Shown in pieces: positions 53,137-53,888 of a stretch of DNA of 53,888 bases (positions are counted from its first letter, which is position 1; each line of letters begins with the position of its first letter). The notes below the pieces were generated by a model. It was not told where the DNA came from. It worked only from the letters and a program-made list of their open reading frames with translations, and searched no databases. The DNA comes from Opitutaceae bacterium. Lineage in GTDB: Bacteria; Verrucomicrobiota; Verrucomicrobiia; Opitutales; Opitutaceae. Both the position numbers and the translations under genes were made by a program. The stretch spans positions 1-53,888 of the forward strand of contig JANQKV010000023.1 in NCBI GenBank assembly GCA_028280945.1, read 5' to 3'.

Positions 53137-53219
53137 TCACGTCGTGAGCGGCTAATCCGAAGTGAGGTGCGGCTGCCCAGAAAGTGGCGGTCGTGAGAGT
53201 AGACTTCGGTGAATCCGTG
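53132..53219 (-). pseudogene. VapC toxin C-terminal remnant with frameshift
   Basis: On the minus strand one frame gives HGFTEVYSHDRHFLG. A shift at a GGG (GG expected) continues with AAAPHFGLAAHDVI and a stop, which is the typical end of PIN-domain VapC toxins (the DRHF..AAPHFGL pattern). About 28 of some 130 residues are left; the catalytic N-terminal part is missing, so the toxin is dead. It follows the vapB remnant directly. Confidence 0.75.
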
Positions 53220-53220
53220 C

Positions 53221-53496
53221 CTAGCGGCCATCCCGGTCATCTGAAATCAATTCCGTGACATCCTTGTCTTTCGGACGCCGAGTAAACTCACCTGATTTCA
53301 TCACTCTTTGAAACTCGGGCAGGATTTTTCGATCAGCCCAGTAGGACTGCGGACGTTCTGAAACACTAGAGGATGCATCGCCAATCTCGTTTTTGAGCGC
53401 AATCAACACAAGCGCCCGAATGGTCACGCCGCGCTCTAGAGCCACACCCGTCGTGCGGTCTTAGAGGGGATCTGGAATATCAAGTGTGATTTCCAT
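53221..53496 (-). pseudogene. VapB-type antitoxin broken by a nonsense codon
   Basis: From the ATG at 53496 the frame reads MEITLDIPDPL, then TAA (53461-53463), then in the same frame DRTTGVALERGVTIRALVLI and on to a stop at 53221. Related antitoxins read TLDIPD.LY.R, so the TAA stands where a tyrosine codon (TAT/TAC) is expected. A single base change explains the break. The residual downstream frame has its own ATG-less start and is unlikely to make antitoxin. Confidence 0.8.
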
Positions 53497-53622
53497 CTGC
53501 CTATTTCCAACGGGGTGATCCACTAAACAATACGGTCGAGGGTTCAAATTTCCCAAGGGTGAGACAGTGAGGAATGGCTCGACAATACCTGGATCCAGTG
53601 GTCCGTTCGCGACCTGCAACCA

Positions 53623-53712
53623 GGAGAGGTGGCAGAGTGGTCGATTGCGGTGGTCTTGAAAACCACTGGGCTCGCAAGGGTCCCGAGGGTTCGAATCCCT
53701 CCCTCTCCGCCA
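53623..53712 (+). tRNA. tRNA-Ser (anticodon UGA)
   Basis: 90 bases with encoded CCA. The acceptor stem GGAGAGG (53623-53629) pairs with CCTCTCC (53702-53708). The anticodon arm GTGGT-CTTGAAA-ACCAC puts TGA at 53657-53659. A long variable arm (GGCTCGCAAGGGTCCC region) and T-arm GGGTTCGAATCCC are typical of class II serine tRNA. It reads UCA and related serine codons. The CCA is also part of a 9-base hairpin that follows. Confidence 0.97.
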
Positions 53713-53729
53713 AACTCGCAGAGTTTGGC
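53709..53729. other. Hairpin overlapping the 3' end of tRNA-Ser
   Basis: Perfect 9-base arms GCCAAACTC and GAGTTTGGC around GCA. The left arm includes the discriminator base and CCA. No T-run follows, so it may serve in 3' processing or be the edge of the neighbouring mobile element. Confidence 0.55.
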
Positions 53730-53735
53730 GACAAA

Positions 53736-53760
53736 GGGGTCTACACCAAAAAGTGGGGGA
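53736..53760. repeat. Probable terminal inverted repeat of the ISL3-family element
   Basis: GGGGTCTACACCAAAAAGTG followed by GGGGA resembles ISL3-family ends (GG.TCTACA...AAAGTGG pattern, from memory). It lies between the tRNA and the transposase stop, at the expected position. The other end is beyond the window, so it cannot be paired. Confidence 0.5.
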
Positions 53761-53792
53761 TTGATGCGGAGAGGCATTTTTAGGGAGGGAGG

Positions 53793-53888
53793 TTAACCGC
53801 ATTGTGCGATGACGCGGATGCGGTAGTGGTGGAAGTTGCGGAAGCCGTAGGCTCGGCGTTGGATCAGTTTCATCTTTCGGTGGAAGCC
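53793..53888 (-). mobile_element. ISL3-family transposase, C-terminal end (cut by window edge)
   Basis: The last 31 codons and stop of a minus-strand gene read KMKLIQRRAYGFRNFHHYRI near the end, which is the C-terminal signature of ISL3 (IS204/IS1001/IS1165) DDE transposases (KLIKR.AYGFRNF.NYR). The rest lies outside the window, so intactness is unknown. The insertion is just downstream of tRNA-Ser. Confidence 0.85.

Noticed and set aside
53532-53553. Sequence resembling a tRNA T-arm (GAGGGTTCAAATTTCCC)
   Set aside because: The stem has a mismatch and two wobble pairs and no other tRNA arm can be built around it.
53461-53802. Three short frames reading EGFEPSGPL-like text near the tRNA
   Set aside because: They are translations of tRNA-Ser sequence, a known annotation artefact.

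Overview
The window looks like a chromosomal segment of a GC-rich member of Verrucomicrobiota, most likely family Opitutaceae. That is an inference. It rests on two very large TonB-dependent receptors with Opitutaceae-style N-termini, the LacI-next-to-receptor arrangement, few Shine-Dalgarno sequences, and long composite repeats between genes.

Layout. (1) 190-3434: a ROK sugar kinase, a D-Ala-D-Ala carboxypeptidase, a small DUF6572-like protein and a His-rich membrane transporter. (2) 3643-19497: a nitrogen-catabolic island. One operon carries an M20 hydrolase, astA, astD and a YfcC-type permease. Then come a LuxR-type regulator, a TonB receptor and an isoaspartyl peptidase. A second operon carries a secreted cyanophycinase, a class III aminotransferase, astB and a second secreted cyanophycinase. 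Read together, these genes would cut the Asp/Arg polymer cyanophycin outside the cytoplasm, import beta-Asp-Arg, split it, and burn the arginine through the arginine succinyltransferase (AST) pathway to glutamate. The usual AstE is absent and an M20 enzyme sits in its place. (3) 19561-23048: hemF, hemE and a HemY-type protoporphyrinogen oxidase, the late protoporphyrin branch. (4) 23086-29700: a secreted protein of unknown function, a LacI regulator and a 1282-residue TonB receptor. (5) 30034-41178: an accessory stretch with a double-CDGSH iron-sulfur protein, a GH9-like secreted protein, a sodium:solute symporter, a Phd-zeta toxin-antitoxin pair, an unknown protein, a cytochrome c-PQQ dehydrogenase fusion and a lipase. 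Between these genes lie four blocks of a higher-order repeat. (6) 41268-51788 (minus strand): a defence island ordered hsdR remnant, hsdM, hsdS, ptuA, ptuB, hsdR, nuclease-like gene. It is a type I restriction-modification operon with a Septu-like pair inside it. (7) 52063-53888: a DUF2911 protein, a decayed vapBC module, tRNA-Ser(UGA) and the 3' end of an ISL3-family transposase cut by the window edge.

Two things stand out. The first is the apparently complete polymer-to-glutamate route with a substituted desuccinylase. The second is a short mobile repeat of about 54 bp: copies interrupt the intergenic repeat blocks, and copies also lie in frame inside hsdS and hsdM, resembling the Rickettsia palindromic elements in behaviour. 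All functional statements come from reading motifs and context; no database search was possible.
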